Origin: an uncultured Oscillospiraceae bacterium
Lineage (GTDB): Bacteria > Bacillota > Clostridia > Oscillospirales > Ruminococcaceae
Assembly: GCA_910579175.1 (NCBI GenBank)
Contig: CAJTTB010000003.1
Span: 62,001-126,000, forward strand
Length of the DNA: 64,000 bases
Direction of reading: 5' to 3'
Shown: positions 8,672-17,148 of the stretch, in pieces
How positions within the stretch are numbered: position 1 is the stretch's first letter
Layout of the letters: the number at the start of each line of letters is the position of its first letter
The notes under the pieces: model-generated
Databases searched by the model: none
What the model saw: only the letters and a program-made list of their open reading frames with translations
Told to the model about the DNA's origin: nothing
Position numbers and translations under genes: made by a program

Positions 8672-9595
8672 CTAATATTCTAATATGAATTTGATATCTT
8701 GTGGATAATCACCAAAGTTTTTCCCAAAAATATTGATTCCCCCAATATGCTGGCTGTCATCTTTAATACCAATTTTCATGGTAAGATAATCTTTCTGATA
8801 AATTTTAAGCATTTTTAAATGTACATCAGATAAAAATTCATTATTTAATGTGGTTTCTGTGGTATTCACCTTCCATTTTGTTAAAATACCATATTGACTA
8901 TTTCCCAATGACCAATAATCCGGAGAGAGTATTCCCCTTCTGTCTCCAAAATCAGCTGGAGAAGTCCATGTTCCAATTTCCACTTCATTAATCCACATGG
9001 TGATATCGGATTTCCATTTATGATTGAATCCTGGGGCTTCTGAACAGATTTCCAATTCAAAGGAAATTGATTTTAATTTAGACTGAAATTGTTTTAAATG
9101 GTCGATGGGGATACGATATTCTAAATAGCCCCTTCTTAACCAGATAAGTTGTGCCGTTACCCTACTGAGATCAAAAAAATAACTTGGCTTATCATAAGTT
9201 TCTGGATAAACTCCATCCGTTACAAATCCACAAGAAGGAAATACCTGAAAATCCATATAATTTCCAATGGGAATTTCCATTTCATATTGATGTGAATCTT
9301 CAATTATCTTATTTCCTGTACCCAATTGAATTGCAATATCCAAATAAACCAAAGAACACAACTTTTTAGAACCATTTTTCGCTGGGAGTAACTCTGTGAT
9401 AATTAGACCTGCTTCTTCTAATATTTTTACGTTTGCAGAAATAGTAGATAATGGATAACCCAATTGTTTTGATAGCTCTAGACAACTTTTTGTATCATTT
9501 TCTAACAAAGCAATGATATTTAACCGCAACTCTGTAGATAGTGCATGACAAATTTTAGCAAGCGCATGGGGGTCTTTATTGGATAATTGAAGCAT
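8672..9595 (-). CDS. ArsR-type winged-helix regulator with a large C-terminal domain
   Basis: The first 80 or so residues form an ArsR-like winged helix: ALSTELRLNIIALLENDT, then CLELSKQLGYPLSTISANVK as the recognition region. The remaining 220 residues are not a standard ArsR feature. They look beta-rich, with many aromatics, and could be a ligand-binding beta-sandwich; I do not recognise the fold with certainty. Similar long ArsR proteins in Clostridia are often found near glycosidase genes, and a GH2 gene lies 1.2 kb away on the opposite strand. The ATG at 9595 has AAGGAGAG about ten bases upstream. Target and ligand are unknown. Confidence 0.7.
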   Translation of the reverse strand: MLQLSNKDPHALAKICHALSTELRLNIIALLENDTKSCLELSKQLGYPLSTISANVKILEEAGLIITELLPAKNGSKKLCSLVYLDIAIQLGTGNKIIEDSHQYEMEIPIGNYMDFQVFPSCGFVTDGVYPETYDKPSYFFDLSRVTAQLIWLRRGYLEYRIPIDHLKQFQSKLKSISFELEICSEAPGFNHKWKSDITMWINEVEIGTWTSPADFGDRRGILSPDYWSLGNSQYGILTKWKVNTTETTLNNEFLSDVHLKMLKIYQKDYLTMKIGIKDDSQHIGGINIFGKNFGDYPQDIKFILEY

Positions 9596-9846
9596 GCCAT
9601 TTTTCTCTCCTTACGATTCCATAATAAATATATCCATATTATAACAAAGAAATTTAACTCCCACAAGCCCATTTCTTTGCAGTATATCAAATATATATTA
9701 TCCTTGATATCATTCTATGAATATATCTTCCCTTAACAAGAGCATATACAAACACAATAACTTAAATGTTAAAATGCGTTGCTTGTGGCAACGGACAGTT
9801 TTACCTATAATAATAGTAACAACCAAAAGAAAGGAGATTATCCCAA

Positions 9847-10356
9847 ATGCTCAGCGAAAATATCAAAGCAATCAGAAAATCCAAGGGGCTTTCGCAACAA
9901 GAACTTGCTGTCAAGTTGAATGTGGTGCGACAAACAATTTCTAAATGGGAACAAGGATTATCAGTTCCCGATTCTGATATGTTAATCTCTATCTCAGAAG
10001 TGTTTGAAATATCTGTAAGCACCCTGCTTGGCGAAAATATCATTGAATCGGAAGTTGATGACTTAAAGGCGATTTCCGCAAAACTAGAGGTGATAAACTT
10101 GCAACTTGCACAGAGAAAAACCACAAGAAAAAAAATTCTACATTGGCTTCTTATTTCACTGTGTATAGCGATAATAGCAGTTTTTGCAGTCTTATTGGCA
10201 TTAGAAAGTCCTTATTTGGGTTGGAATTATAGCAATCCTGAAACCGCTGTTCTGGGAGTGGCATTTCACTCATTTGAATGGCTATTTATCAGAGTGGCAC
10301 CGATTATTCTGATTGGTGCAATGATTGGAATTTTTTTGACATGGAAGAAAGAATAA
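9847..10356 (+). CDS. XRE-family regulator with C-terminal membrane anchor
   Basis: Residues 1 to 62 are a helix-turn-helix of the Cro/CI type (IRKSKGLSQQELAVKLNVVR, then QTISKWEQGLSVPD). A short linker follows, then two hydrophobic segments near residues 98-117 and 148-164 that should anchor it in the membrane. The 169-residue layout is common among Firmicute regulators of unknown signal. AAAGGAGA lies eight bases upstream of the ATG. No partner gene is adjacent: the plus-strand region behind it is non-coding for over 400 bases. Its target is unknown. Confidence 0.85.
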   Translation: MLSENIKAIRKSKGLSQQELAVKLNVVRQTISKWEQGLSVPDSDMLISISEVFEISVSTLLGENIIESEVDDLKAISAKLEVINLQLAQRKTTRKKILHWLLISLCIAIIAVFAVLLALESPYLGWNYSNPETAVLGVAFHSFEWLFIRVAPIILIGAMIGIFLTWKKE

Positions 10357-10749
10357 AATTTGTTTGACATTCTGGACGATTTTCATATAACCACATTGAC
10401 CAATTGAAAGGCTATATTAAATAGCTTGATTGATACAGGATTGCTGGTATTAATGTGAAAGTGCAGTAAAAATCAATCATAGACACTCAGACACCACCGG
10501 AAACGGCATATAAAAGAGCTATTAAATGGTGGCTATCTATTAACGCATTCCAATCTATAACAAATACTATAAGGCAGTTTTGAAATAACAGATTTCAAGA
10601 CTGCCTTTTTTTGCTGACACAACGACAAAAAAGGTAATATCATGTCCTTTTATCTTTCCCATTTCCCTAACTTGTTAAAAAAACCTTCCTGTATGATTTT
10701 ATCAAGCGTTTCTAAAACGTATAATTAACACTTGATATAAAATATCTTA
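10357..10749 (+). other. Non-coding stretch, possibly a gene relic
   Basis: About 390 bases with no intact reading frame. Short frames interrupted by stops (for example around 10430-10570) are compatible with a decayed gene, and a well-formed terminator remains at its right end. I cannot identify a parent gene. Confidence 0.3.
10572..10613 (+). terminator. Rho-independent terminator
   Basis: A 14-bp stem with one G-U pair (10572-10585 with 10593-10606) is followed by seven T residues. It lies about 215 bases after the only upstream plus-strand gene. Confidence 0.8.
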
Positions 10750-10778
10750 TTGACAAAACAAAATAATTATTTTATAAT
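10750..10778 (+). promoter_or_regulatory. Promoter of the GH2 gene
   Basis: TTGACA (10750-10755) and TATAAT (10773-10778) are separated by exactly 17 bases, a consensus housekeeping promoter 40 bases before the GH2 start. Confidence 0.8.
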
Positions 10779-10817
10779 TTGAAACATAAAAAAATTATTT
10801 AAGGAGAGAATGCGCTT

Positions 10818-12614
10818 ATGACAAAAAGTTATATCAAAGATTACCCAAGACCACAACTAGTAAGAAATCATTGGGAAAATTTAAACGGAACTTGGAATTT
10901 TCAATTTGATGACCAGAATATCGGAGAAACACAACAATGGTTTACAACATTCCCAAACAGTTTGCAAATTACTGTGCCATTCACTTATGAAACAAAGCTG
11001 AGCGGAATTGAAGACACTACAATACACCCTTATATTTGGTATCAAAAAAAGATTACTTTTTCATCAGAAACTTTAGTAGATAAAAAAATTATGTTGCACT
11101 TTGAAGGCGCAGATTATATTACAAAGCTCTGGGTAAATGGCATTTATATTGGATGTCATACTGGAGGTTACAGTCGTTTTTCATTTGACATCAGCAAAGC
11201 TGCTGTAGAAGGCGATAATAATATTGTTGTAAAAATAGAAGACTACCCTGATGACCAACAACCTAGAGGAAAGCAGCGTTGGATCAAAGAAAGTTATGCT
11301 TGTTGGTATATCCAGACAACGGGTATTTGGAAAACTGTTTGGGTAGAATACTTACCACAATCTTATATCGAACAGGTTAAAATGACTCCAAATTTATCAC
11401 AGAGAACACTGGAGTTGGAAATTGATGTCCAAGCAAAACAATATTCTCCCAATTTATTATTACAAGTAGAAATTACCTTTGACAACCAATTTGTCAATAA
11501 AGTATTAATTCCTGTATATCAAAAGCATCTCTCTACAAAAATCAATCTCTCCAATCTTGCTGTTACAGAATGGCAACTTTATACCTGGTCTCCAGAACAC
11601 CCAAATCTATATGATATCTCTTTTGAATTGATAGAAAATAATGTGCTGATTGATCAAGTGCTTTCTTATTTTGGAATGAGAGAAATCAGCATTGACAAAA
11701 ATCAAATTTTATTAAACGGTCGACCTATTTATCAACGTCTCATTTTAGATCAGGGTTATTGGAAAGATTCTCATCTAACCCCTCCTGATGAGCAAGCACT
11801 GATTGAAGACATTGATAAGATTATGGCATTGGGCTATAACGGTGTTAGAAAACATCAGAAAATAGAAGATGAACGCTTTCTTTATTGGTGTGACGTAAAG
11901 GGGCTTTATGTTTGGAGTGAAATGGCAGCCGCTTACACATTCAGTGATTTTGCAGTAGAAACTTTTGCAAAACAATGGATGGAAATTGTTTTGCAAAATT
12001 ATAATCACCCTTCTATTATTACTTGGACGCCATTTAATGAATCTTGGGGAATTCCAAATATCAAAAACAATCGTTCTCAACAACATTTTACAGAGGCAAT
12101 TTATCACTTGACAAAATGTTTTGACCCCAATCGCCCCATTGTTATCAATGATGGTTGGGAGCACACCATTTCTGACATCATCACTTTGCATGATTATGAA
12201 GCTGAAGGAGAACTATTATTCAAACGATATTTTGAATTTAAAGATGAAATTTTATCAGGCAAGGTGTTTCATAATTTGGACAAGGCGGCAATTGCAGATA
12301 ATTACTCCTATCAAGGTCAACCAATTATCATCAGTGAGTTTGGCGGTATTGCACTTGATAATGACCAAAATGGTTGGGGTTATGGCAACAAAGTAAGCAA
12401 TGAATCTGCATTTTTAGAACGCTTTGACAGTATCACAACAGCAATTAAACAACTTCCATTTGTCTGTGGATATTGTTATACCCAAGTAACAGATGTACAA
12501 CAAGAAATCAATGGTCTGATGGATATTGACAGAAACTTTAAAGTAAACAGCGAGGAAATTAAGAAAATCAATGAACGCGAAGTACATGTGATTTGGAAAC
12601 AAAATCGAGACTAA
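10818..12614 (+). CDS. Glycoside hydrolase family 2 enzyme (beta-galactosidase/beta-glucuronidase-like)
   Basis: Retaining glycosidase that hydrolyses a beta-linked sugar. The 598-residue protein has the usual GH2 order: an N-terminal jelly-roll (PRPQLVRNHWENLNGTWNFQ at the start), an immunoglobulin-like middle domain, and a TIM barrel from about residue 295. The likely acid/base is Glu408 in TPFNESWG and the nucleophile Glu507 in ISEFGG. No signal peptide is seen, so it should act inside the cell on an imported glycoside. It is shorter than LacZ, closer to UidA-sized enzymes. It has its own promoter and terminator and is therefore monocistronic. Substrate not determinable. Confidence 0.9.
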   Translation: MTKSYIKDYPRPQLVRNHWENLNGTWNFQFDDQNIGETQQWFTTFPNSLQITVPFTYETKLSGIEDTTIHPYIWYQKKITFSSETLVDKKIMLHFEGADYITKLWVNGIYIGCHTGGYSRFSFDISKAAVEGDNNIVVKIEDYPDDQQPRGKQRWIKESYACWYIQTTGIWKTVWVEYLPQSYIEQVKMTPNLSQRTLELEIDVQAKQYSPNLLLQVEITFDNQFVNKVLIPVYQKHLSTKINLSNLAVTEWQLYTWSPEHPNLYDISFELIENNVLIDQVLSYFGMREISIDKNQILLNGRPIYQRLILDQGYWKDSHLTPPDEQALIEDIDKIMALGYNGVRKHQKIEDERFLYWCDVKGLYVWSEMAAAYTFSDFAVETFAKQWMEIVLQNYNHPSIITWTPFNESWGIPNIKNNRSQQHFTEAIYHLTKCFDPNRPIVINDGWEHTISDIITLHDYEAEGELLFKRYFEFKDEILSGKVFHNLDKAAIADNYSYQGQPIIISEFGGIALDNDQNGWGYGNKVSNESAFLERFDSITTAIKQLPFVCGYCYTQVTDVQQEINGLMDIDRNFKVNSEEIKKINEREVHVIWKQNRD

Positions 12615-12615
12615 T

Positions 12616-12648
12616 AAAAATACCACTGCAATTGCAGTGGTATTTTTT
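12616..12648 (+). terminator. Terminator of the GH2 gene
   Basis: The palindrome TACCACTGCAATTGCAGTGG with flanking A and T runs directly follows the stop codon. It is symmetrical and could work on both strands. Confidence 0.9.
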
Positions 12649-12705
12649 ATGATAAAGCCACTAACTTGATTGGCAACTAGAATAATAACAAAAAATATAC
12701 CTTTT

Positions 12706-13248
12706 TTATAACTCAAAATCCTCTTCTATCAATTTTTCTAACGGACGAAGATGGCGGATATGTCTACACCATTTAATGGTTTGTTGCAATACATTAATTC
12801 CATAATATAAAGTAGAATTTTGGTAATAGTTGGATTGTCCTTGTTCTATTTCTCTTTTTAATGCTTGTAATTTTCTCAACGCGTTGATGGAATTGAGTTC
12901 ATATTCTTTTAGTTGTTCATTGCGTATTTGTGGAGGGAGTTTATCAAAAAAATAAATTTTTGCAAGTTGATAATCGGTTGTATCGCTCAAATTGATGGGG
13001 GATTTTAACCATTCAAAAAACACCTCTTCACCTTTTGGGGTAATTCGATAGTATTTTCTTTGTCGTTCTCCTTGTGGTTTTTCAAACATGATTAAATAAT
13101 CTTTTTTTAGTAGTTTTTTTAACAATGGATATAAGCTGCCAAAACTAGCTCGATAAAATGTACCGACTTTTTCCCGAATCCGTTTTTTTAATTCATATCC
13201 GGTCAATGTTTCCTCAAATAGAATTCCCAGTATGATAAATTCTAACAT
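12706..13248 (-). CDS. PadR-family transcriptional regulator
   Basis: The 180-residue protein begins with an N-terminal PadR winged helix: LGILFEETLTGYELKKRIRE, then YRASFGSLYPLLKKLLKKDY and the wing ERQRKYYRITPKGEE. The C-terminal half (Vir_C-like) is helical and should mediate dimerisation. PadR proteins usually repress a neighbouring transporter or enzyme gene, but none is co-oriented here; the nearest are the GH2 gene, converging from the left, and the PHP phosphatase gene upstream. The target is therefore unclear. The stop codon is followed at about 60 bases by the symmetrical GH2 terminator. Confidence 0.88.
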   Translation of the reverse strand: MLEFIILGILFEETLTGYELKKRIREKVGTFYRASFGSLYPLLKKLLKKDYLIMFEKPQGERQRKYYRITPKGEEVFFEWLKSPINLSDTTDYQLAKIYFFDKLPPQIRNEQLKEYELNSINALRKLQALKREIEQGQSNYYQNSTLYYGINVLQQTIKWCRHIRHLRPLEKLIEEDFEL

Positions 13249-13365
13249 TTTTGGTTTCCTTTCTTATTGGTTTTTTTGGTTTTTTATGGAGTTTTTTCTA
13301 TCGAATAGATATATTTTAACATTATAGTTTCTTTTTGTAAAGTAATTATCGAAAAAATTTTGCAC

Positions 13366-13396
13366 AAAAAAGCAGATGCCTTTTTGACATCTGCTT
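13366..13396 (-). terminator. Terminator of the PHP phosphatase gene
   Basis: AAGCAGATG (13370-13378) pairs with CATCTGCTT (13388-13396); six T residues follow in the minus direction. Confidence 0.85.
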
Positions 13397-13434
13397 CTTC
13401 ATTCCATATTTACGAAAAAAATCAAATCATATTC

Positions 13435-14244
13435 CTATATCTTATAAAAATGCGGTTTTCGATTCTCAAAGGTCGCTATGTATGATACACCAATTTCCTC
13501 CAATAACATTTGAGCTACTTGAAAATCCTTAGCAACATCATCTTTTCTATGAGCATCAGAACCAACTGTAAGCACTTTTCCTCCCAACTGGCAAAATCTT
13601 TTTATAATTTCAATTGAAGGGAGAATCTGTTTGACCGTCTGACGCAGTCCTGAAGTGTTTATTTCCAGCCCTTTTTCACGGGATATTAGATTCTTTAAAA
13701 TCACTTCTACTTCTTCTTGATAATCCAATAGACTGATATAAACCCCCTTTTGAGCTGCATAACGCTTGATCAAATCCAAATGCCCAATACAATCAAAATC
13801 AGAATACTGAGATAATGTCATCAATGATGATAAATTTTCTCTGATCAACTCATCAATAGAAATCTCCAAATAATTTACTCTTCCCAAATCACAATCATTT
13901 ATCTTATGGACAGAACCTATCACATAATCAAAATGATACTGCTTCATAATCTCGTCTGCATAAACTTGATGAATAAAAGGTTGACCAATTTCGATTCCCT
14001 TGCGAATGATCAACCTTCCCTGAAAACGTTCTTGAAAAAATTGTAACTGTTCAAAATAATGGTCCAAATATTCTTTTGACCAACTTTGATGAATGTTAGA
14101 TTCTGGATCAAAAAATTCAAAATGGTCTGTAATCGCAATTTCGTTCAGTCCACACGCGATTGCCTTTTCTGCAATCTCCTCTATGGAATGGCGCCCATCT
14201 GGAGAAATACAACTGTGAATGTGATAATCTGCTCTAATACTCAT
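13435..14244 (-). CDS. PHP-domain histidinol-phosphatase-like hydrolase (HisJ type)
   Basis: A metal-dependent phosphoesterase; HisJ relatives dephosphorylate histidinol phosphate in histidine synthesis. The 269-residue protein shows the PHP metal ligands in order: DYHIHSCISPDGRHS, then AITDHFEF, GSVHKI, IGHLDLIKRY and GSDAHRKDDV near the C-terminus. I start it at ATG 14244, which has AAGGGGG about nine bases upstream; the open frame reaches 14295 but without a good start signal. No other his gene is near, so a different phosphoester substrate is possible. It lies alone, divergent from the small-protein cluster. Confidence 0.85.
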   Translation of the reverse strand: MSIRADYHIHSCISPDGRHSIEEIAEKAIACGLNEIAITDHFEFFDPESNIHQSWSKEYLDHYFEQLQFFQERFQGRLIIRKGIEIGQPFIHQVYADEIMKQYHFDYVIGSVHKINDCDLGRVNYLEISIDELIRENLSSLMTLSQYSDFDCIGHLDLIKRYAAQKGVYISLLDYQEEVEVILKNLISREKGLEINTSGLRQTVKQILPSIEIIKRFCQLGGKVLTVGSDAHRKDDVAKDFQVAQMLLEEIGVSYIATFENRKPHFYKI

Positions 14245-14492
14245 CGAAAAAGCCCCCTTATCGAAAAATATTTTATTCTTACTGCAAAAAAACACAAAAC
14301 CTGATAAACATCATTTATCAGATTCTTCTTTGATTCATATCCAATTAAATTTTACGATTCAAAACGATATTTGTCAATATTTTCTGACATAATCATAGAT
14401 GTATAAATCAGCATTTTTCACATAAGATATCTATTAGAATTTGATAACATTTTATGATTATCATATTCAAAGTAAAAAACAAGGTGATAAAA

Positions 14493-14672
14493 TTGAATTC
14501 CCCTATATTGTCAAAATTAGGACTTTCTGATTTATTAGATCAAGATTTATCTAGTTATGAGTATTTTCAATCGCTATCAAAACAAGTTCAAGAAAAATTA
14601 AGACAAGAAGATGTTGGATCTTTTACAGAACTTCAACAAAAAGTATTAGAAATTCAAAATAAGGAGGAATAA
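14493..14672 (+). CDS. Small hypothetical protein A of a tandem family
   Basis: A 59-residue acidic protein of unknown function. I start it at the TTG at 14493, because AAGGTG lies six bases upstream; an ATG at 14454 has no good ribosome binding site. Its middle, SYEYFQSLSKQVQEKLRQ, aligns with EYYMGLPDYVQGMLRQ of the next gene and with FYMQLPTRKKEF of the third. The next gene begins four bases after this stop, so the two are very likely co-translated. No signal peptide or membrane segment is seen. Confidence 0.65.
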   Translation: MNSPILSKLGLSDLLDQDLSSYEYFQSLSKQVQEKLRQEDVGSFTELQQKVLEIQNKEE

Positions 14673-14675
14673 ATC

Positions 14676-14855
14676 ATGTCTGATTCTAAAGATTGCTATA
14701 GCCTTCACAATTTATTGCATAATAATACCCAGGCAAAAGAATATTATATGGGATTACCAGATTATGTTCAGGGCATGTTACGACAACGCACCTATGAAAT
14801 TCACACAGAAGAAGAACTAAAAAAATATTCTGAAGTATTGTTAAACAGTTATTAA
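14676..14855 (+). CDS. Small hypothetical protein B of a tandem family
   Basis: A 59-residue soluble protein, preceded by a strong AAGGAGGA seven bases from its ATG. Its layout is a short leader, then SLHNLLHNNTQAKEYYMGLP, then YVQGMLRQ and EEELKKYSE. The same order of a LL/LI pair, an aromatic pair, a Leu-Pro, a VQ..LRQ-like helix and an EL..Y segment is seen in both neighbours. I recall unannotated Clostridial small proteins with LPDYVQ-type cores but cannot name a family. Function unknown. Confidence 0.75.
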   Translation: MSDSKDCYSLHNLLHNNTQAKEYYMGLPDYVQGMLRQRTYEIHTEEELKKYSEVLLNSY

Positions 14856-14884
14856 CAGAAAACCTAAATAAAGGAATATTTTTT

Positions 14885-15082
14885 ATGCCTAAGCCAAAAA
14901 AACAAAAATATAACAGCTTGTTCCACCTAATAGAAAAAAATCCAAAAGCAAATGCGTTTTATATGCAGCTTCCTACTAGAAAAAAAGAATTTATCAGTTC
15001 CAAAGCTGGAATGATTCATAGTTTCTCTCATTTAAAGGAATACAGTGATCATTCTACAGAATCTGAAATCATAGCCAAGTAA
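14885..15082 (+). CDS. Small hypothetical protein C of a tandem family
   Basis: A 65-residue basic protein, unlike the acidic first member. It begins MPKPKKQKYNSLFHLIEKN and continues with ANAFYMQLPTRKKEFI and HLKEYSDHS, so it is colinear with protein B (SLHNLLHNN, KEYYMGLP, LKKYSE). AAAGGAA lies about nine bases upstream of the ATG. The gap after protein B is 29 bases. A strong terminator overlaps its stop codon region, making A-B-C a three-gene transcript. Function unknown. Confidence 0.75.
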   Translation: MPKPKKQKYNSLFHLIEKNPKANAFYMQLPTRKKEFISSKAGMIHSFSHLKEYSDHSTESEIIAK

Positions 15083-15104
15083 ACCACTTGGCTATGATTT
15101 TTTA
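15066..15104 (+). terminator. Terminator of the small-protein cluster
   Basis: A perfect 15-bp stem (15066-15080 with 15086-15100) and a five-base loop are followed by TTT. The stem includes the end of protein C and, on the other strand, the last codons of the convergent small gene. Confidence 0.88.
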
Positions 15105-15265
15105 GACTTTCCTACAACATGATATCCAAAGTTATCCTTTAAGAAGGAAACTGCCAAACACTGTTTTAATCCATTTAGTTTTTTGGTAAAACAAATTTCT
15201 TTATTTATAATATAAGTACTGTCCTCTAAAATTTTCAATGCTTCCTGTTCAGTCCAATTTTCCAT
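15092..15265 (-). CDS. Small hypothetical protein, convergent
   Basis: A 57-residue open frame beginning MENWTEQEALKILEDSTYII. It has a clear AAAGGA upstream of the ATG (in the region 15270-15280), and its frame ends inside the terminator stem shared with the small-protein cluster. The sequence has alternating charged and aliphatic residues and ends in a basic tail, GKSKKS. No family is recognised. The good ribosome binding site and clean frame support a real gene, but it is short and untested. Confidence 0.55.
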   Translation of the reverse strand: MENWTEQEALKILEDSTYIINKEICFTKKLNGLKQCLAVSFLKDNFGYHVVGKSKKS

Positions 15266-15386
15266 ATTATTTTCCTTTCCCTTGCATATAAATAGTTAGT
15301 ATTAGTATGTGTCTACAAAAAAAGAAATATACACCAATTCTTTTAGTTTTTATCATCTATCGATTTAGGAAATTCTATGACGATAC

Positions 15387-15415
15387 TTGCAAATTCAATG
15401 CGACAATGCTACAAT
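15387..15415 (+). promoter_or_regulatory. Promoter of metK
   Basis: TTGCAA (15387-15392) and TACAAT (15410-15415) are 17 bases apart. Only about 45 bases of leader lie between it and the metK start, too short for a SAM riboswitch. Confidence 0.65.
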
Positions 15416-15462
15416 AATAGAAATTATGTTAATTGTAAATTATATTAAAGGAGAACATATAG

Positions 15463-16644
15463 ATGAATAAAATGTTATTTACTTCAGAATCTGTAACAGA
15501 AGGACACCCAGATAAAATCTGTGACCAAATTTCTGATGCCATATTGGATGAAATCCTAAGACAGGACTCACAAGCTCGTGTTGCTTGCGAGACGACTTGT
15601 ACAACTGGACTTATCTCTTTGATGGGAGAAATCACTACAAGTTGTTATGTGGATATTCCCAAAATTGCCCGTCAAGTGGTTTTGGATATCGGCTATGACC
15701 GTGCAAAATATGGATTTGATGGCAATACTTGTGCAGTGATCACTTCACTTGATGAACAATCCTCTGATATCGCCATGGGTGTTGATAACGCATTGGAAAA
15801 CAAAAATGGTATTAACGAAGAAGATAACGCCACTGGCGCAGGAGACCAAGGCATGATGTTTGGCTATGCCTGTGATGAAACTACAGAATTTATGCCTATG
15901 CCCATTTCCTTAGCACATAAATTGGCAAAAAAACTCACTCAAGTACGTAAAGACGGGACTTTACCTTATTTGCGTCCAGATGGAAAAACACAGGTTACAA
16001 TCGAATACATAGATGGCAAACCTTCCCATGTAGATACCATTGTTATCTCTTCTCAGCATTCTCCCGATATTACCTTAGAACAAATTAGACAGGACATCAT
16101 TCGTGAAGTCATTCAAACAACCATTCCTGCTCATTTACTAAAGGAAGATACAAAGTATTTTGTCAATCCAACTGGTCGCTTTGTAATTGGAGGTCCTCAG
16201 GGGGATAGTGGACTGACTGGCAGAAAATTAATTGTAGATACCTATGGAGGAGCTGCACGTCATGGTGGTGGTGCTTTCTCCGGAAAAGACCCAACAAAGG
16301 TAGACCGCAGTGCTGCATATGCTGCTCGTTGGGTAGCAAAAAATATCGTTGCAGCAGGATTTGCGAAAAAATGCGAAATTCAACTAGCTTATGCGATTGG
16401 AGTGGCTCACCCTGTCTCTATTATGATTGACACCTTTGGAACCAATACCATTCCTGAAGAAACCATCATAAAAGCAGTCAATCAAGTATTTGACCTTCGT
16501 CCCAATGCCATTATTAAAACCTTGGATTTAAGAAAACCAATTTATCGACAATTGGCAGCTTATGGTCACTTTGGACGTGAAGAATTAGATGTTGCTTGGG
16601 AAAGATTAGATAAAGTAGAAGCTTTAAAAAAGGCAGTACAATAA
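15463..16644 (+). CDS. metK: S-adenosylmethionine synthetase
   Basis: Makes S-adenosylmethionine from methionine and ATP, the main methyl donor. The 393-residue length and motifs are typical: GHPDKICDQISDAILDEIL near the N-terminus (methionine and Mg sites), GAGDQGMMFGYACDE in the middle, and GGGAFSGKDPTKVDRSAAY towards the C-terminus (the phosphate-binding loop). AAAGGAGA lies just upstream of the ATG. It is transcribed from its own promoter; a small gene follows. Confidence 0.97.
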   Translation: MNKMLFTSESVTEGHPDKICDQISDAILDEILRQDSQARVACETTCTTGLISLMGEITTSCYVDIPKIARQVVLDIGYDRAKYGFDGNTCAVITSLDEQSSDIAMGVDNALENKNGINEEDNATGAGDQGMMFGYACDETTEFMPMPISLAHKLAKKLTQVRKDGTLPYLRPDGKTQVTIEYIDGKPSHVDTIVISSQHSPDITLEQIRQDIIREVIQTTIPAHLLKEDTKYFVNPTGRFVIGGPQGDSGLTGRKLIVDTYGGAARHGGGAFSGKDPTKVDRSAAYAARWVAKNIVAAGFAKKCEIQLAYAIGVAHPVSIMIDTFGTNTIPEETIIKAVNQVFDLRPNAIIKTLDLRKPIYRQLAAYGHFGREELDVAWERLDKVEALKKAVQ

Positions 16645-16706
16645 TATAAATCTCAATTTGGTTTTCCATTTTTAATCAAGTGAATCCTCTTATGGAAGTG
16701 TATGAT

Positions 16707-16907
16707 ATGTATAATACCAAATTAATAAATTCCCTTTTAAAAAAAGAACACCTCTATTTGAGGATAGAGGATACAAAAAATCATGGTCTATACTTGAGTA
16801 TTGAAAATAACCAACTTTATTTACAGGGAACCCCTGAGGATTTCATTGATTTGGCAGATTTATTAGTTTCTCTGGCAATATCCAAAGAAGCGCAAGGGCA
16901 ACATTGA
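16707..16907 (+). CDS. Small hypothetical protein downstream of metK
   Basis: A 66-residue protein from the ATG at 16707, which has GGAAGTG six bases upstream; upstream GTG and ATG codons (16680, 16692) lack a site. The sequence reads as two short beta strands (LYLRIED and LYLSIENNQLYLQG) and a helix (DFIDLADLLVSLAIS). This beta-beta-alpha layout recalls small immunity-type proteins such as Imm32, but the similarity is too weak to name. It may share the metK transcript, 60 bases away. Confidence 0.5.
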   Translation: MYNTKLINSLLKKEHLYLRIEDTKNHGLYLSIENNQLYLQGTPEDFIDLADLLVSLAISKEAQGQH

Positions 16908-17024
16908 CATATTGATGAGCTAACCTTAATGGATATAACGTCCAAAATTCCACAACGAATTCTCTTAAGAAAATAAAAAGATATATCATTTGGTATTATT
17001 TTATTTTCCAAAACACAAAATTAA

Positions 17025-17070
17025 AAAGACGAATGAGAAATCTATTTTTTTCTCATCCGTCTTTCTTTTT
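17025..17070 (+). terminator. Terminator downstream of metK and the small gene
   Basis: A 14-bp stem with one mismatch (17025-17038 with 17051-17064) is followed by a T-rich tract. Confidence 0.75.
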
Positions 17071-17075
17071 ACGAC

Positions 17076-17103
17076 AAAAAAACGGCATAGCTTTCGCTAT
17101 GCC
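17076..17103 (-). terminator. Terminator of pfkA
   Basis: GGCATAGC (17084-17091) pairs with GCTATGCC (17096-17103) with a four-base loop, and six T residues follow in the minus direction. Confidence 0.85.
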
Positions 17104-17148
17104 ATTTTTATCGTACAATTTGATAGTATTTTACAAGCAGCATCTAAA

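Noticed and set aside
11775..12191. 138-residue open frame on the minus strand
   Set aside because: Fully inside and opposite to the GH2 barrel, whose catalytic motifs are intact; no start signal.
15266..15462. SAM riboswitch before metK
   Set aside because: A good promoter ends at 15415, leaving a leader of about 45 bases, too short for a riboswitch.
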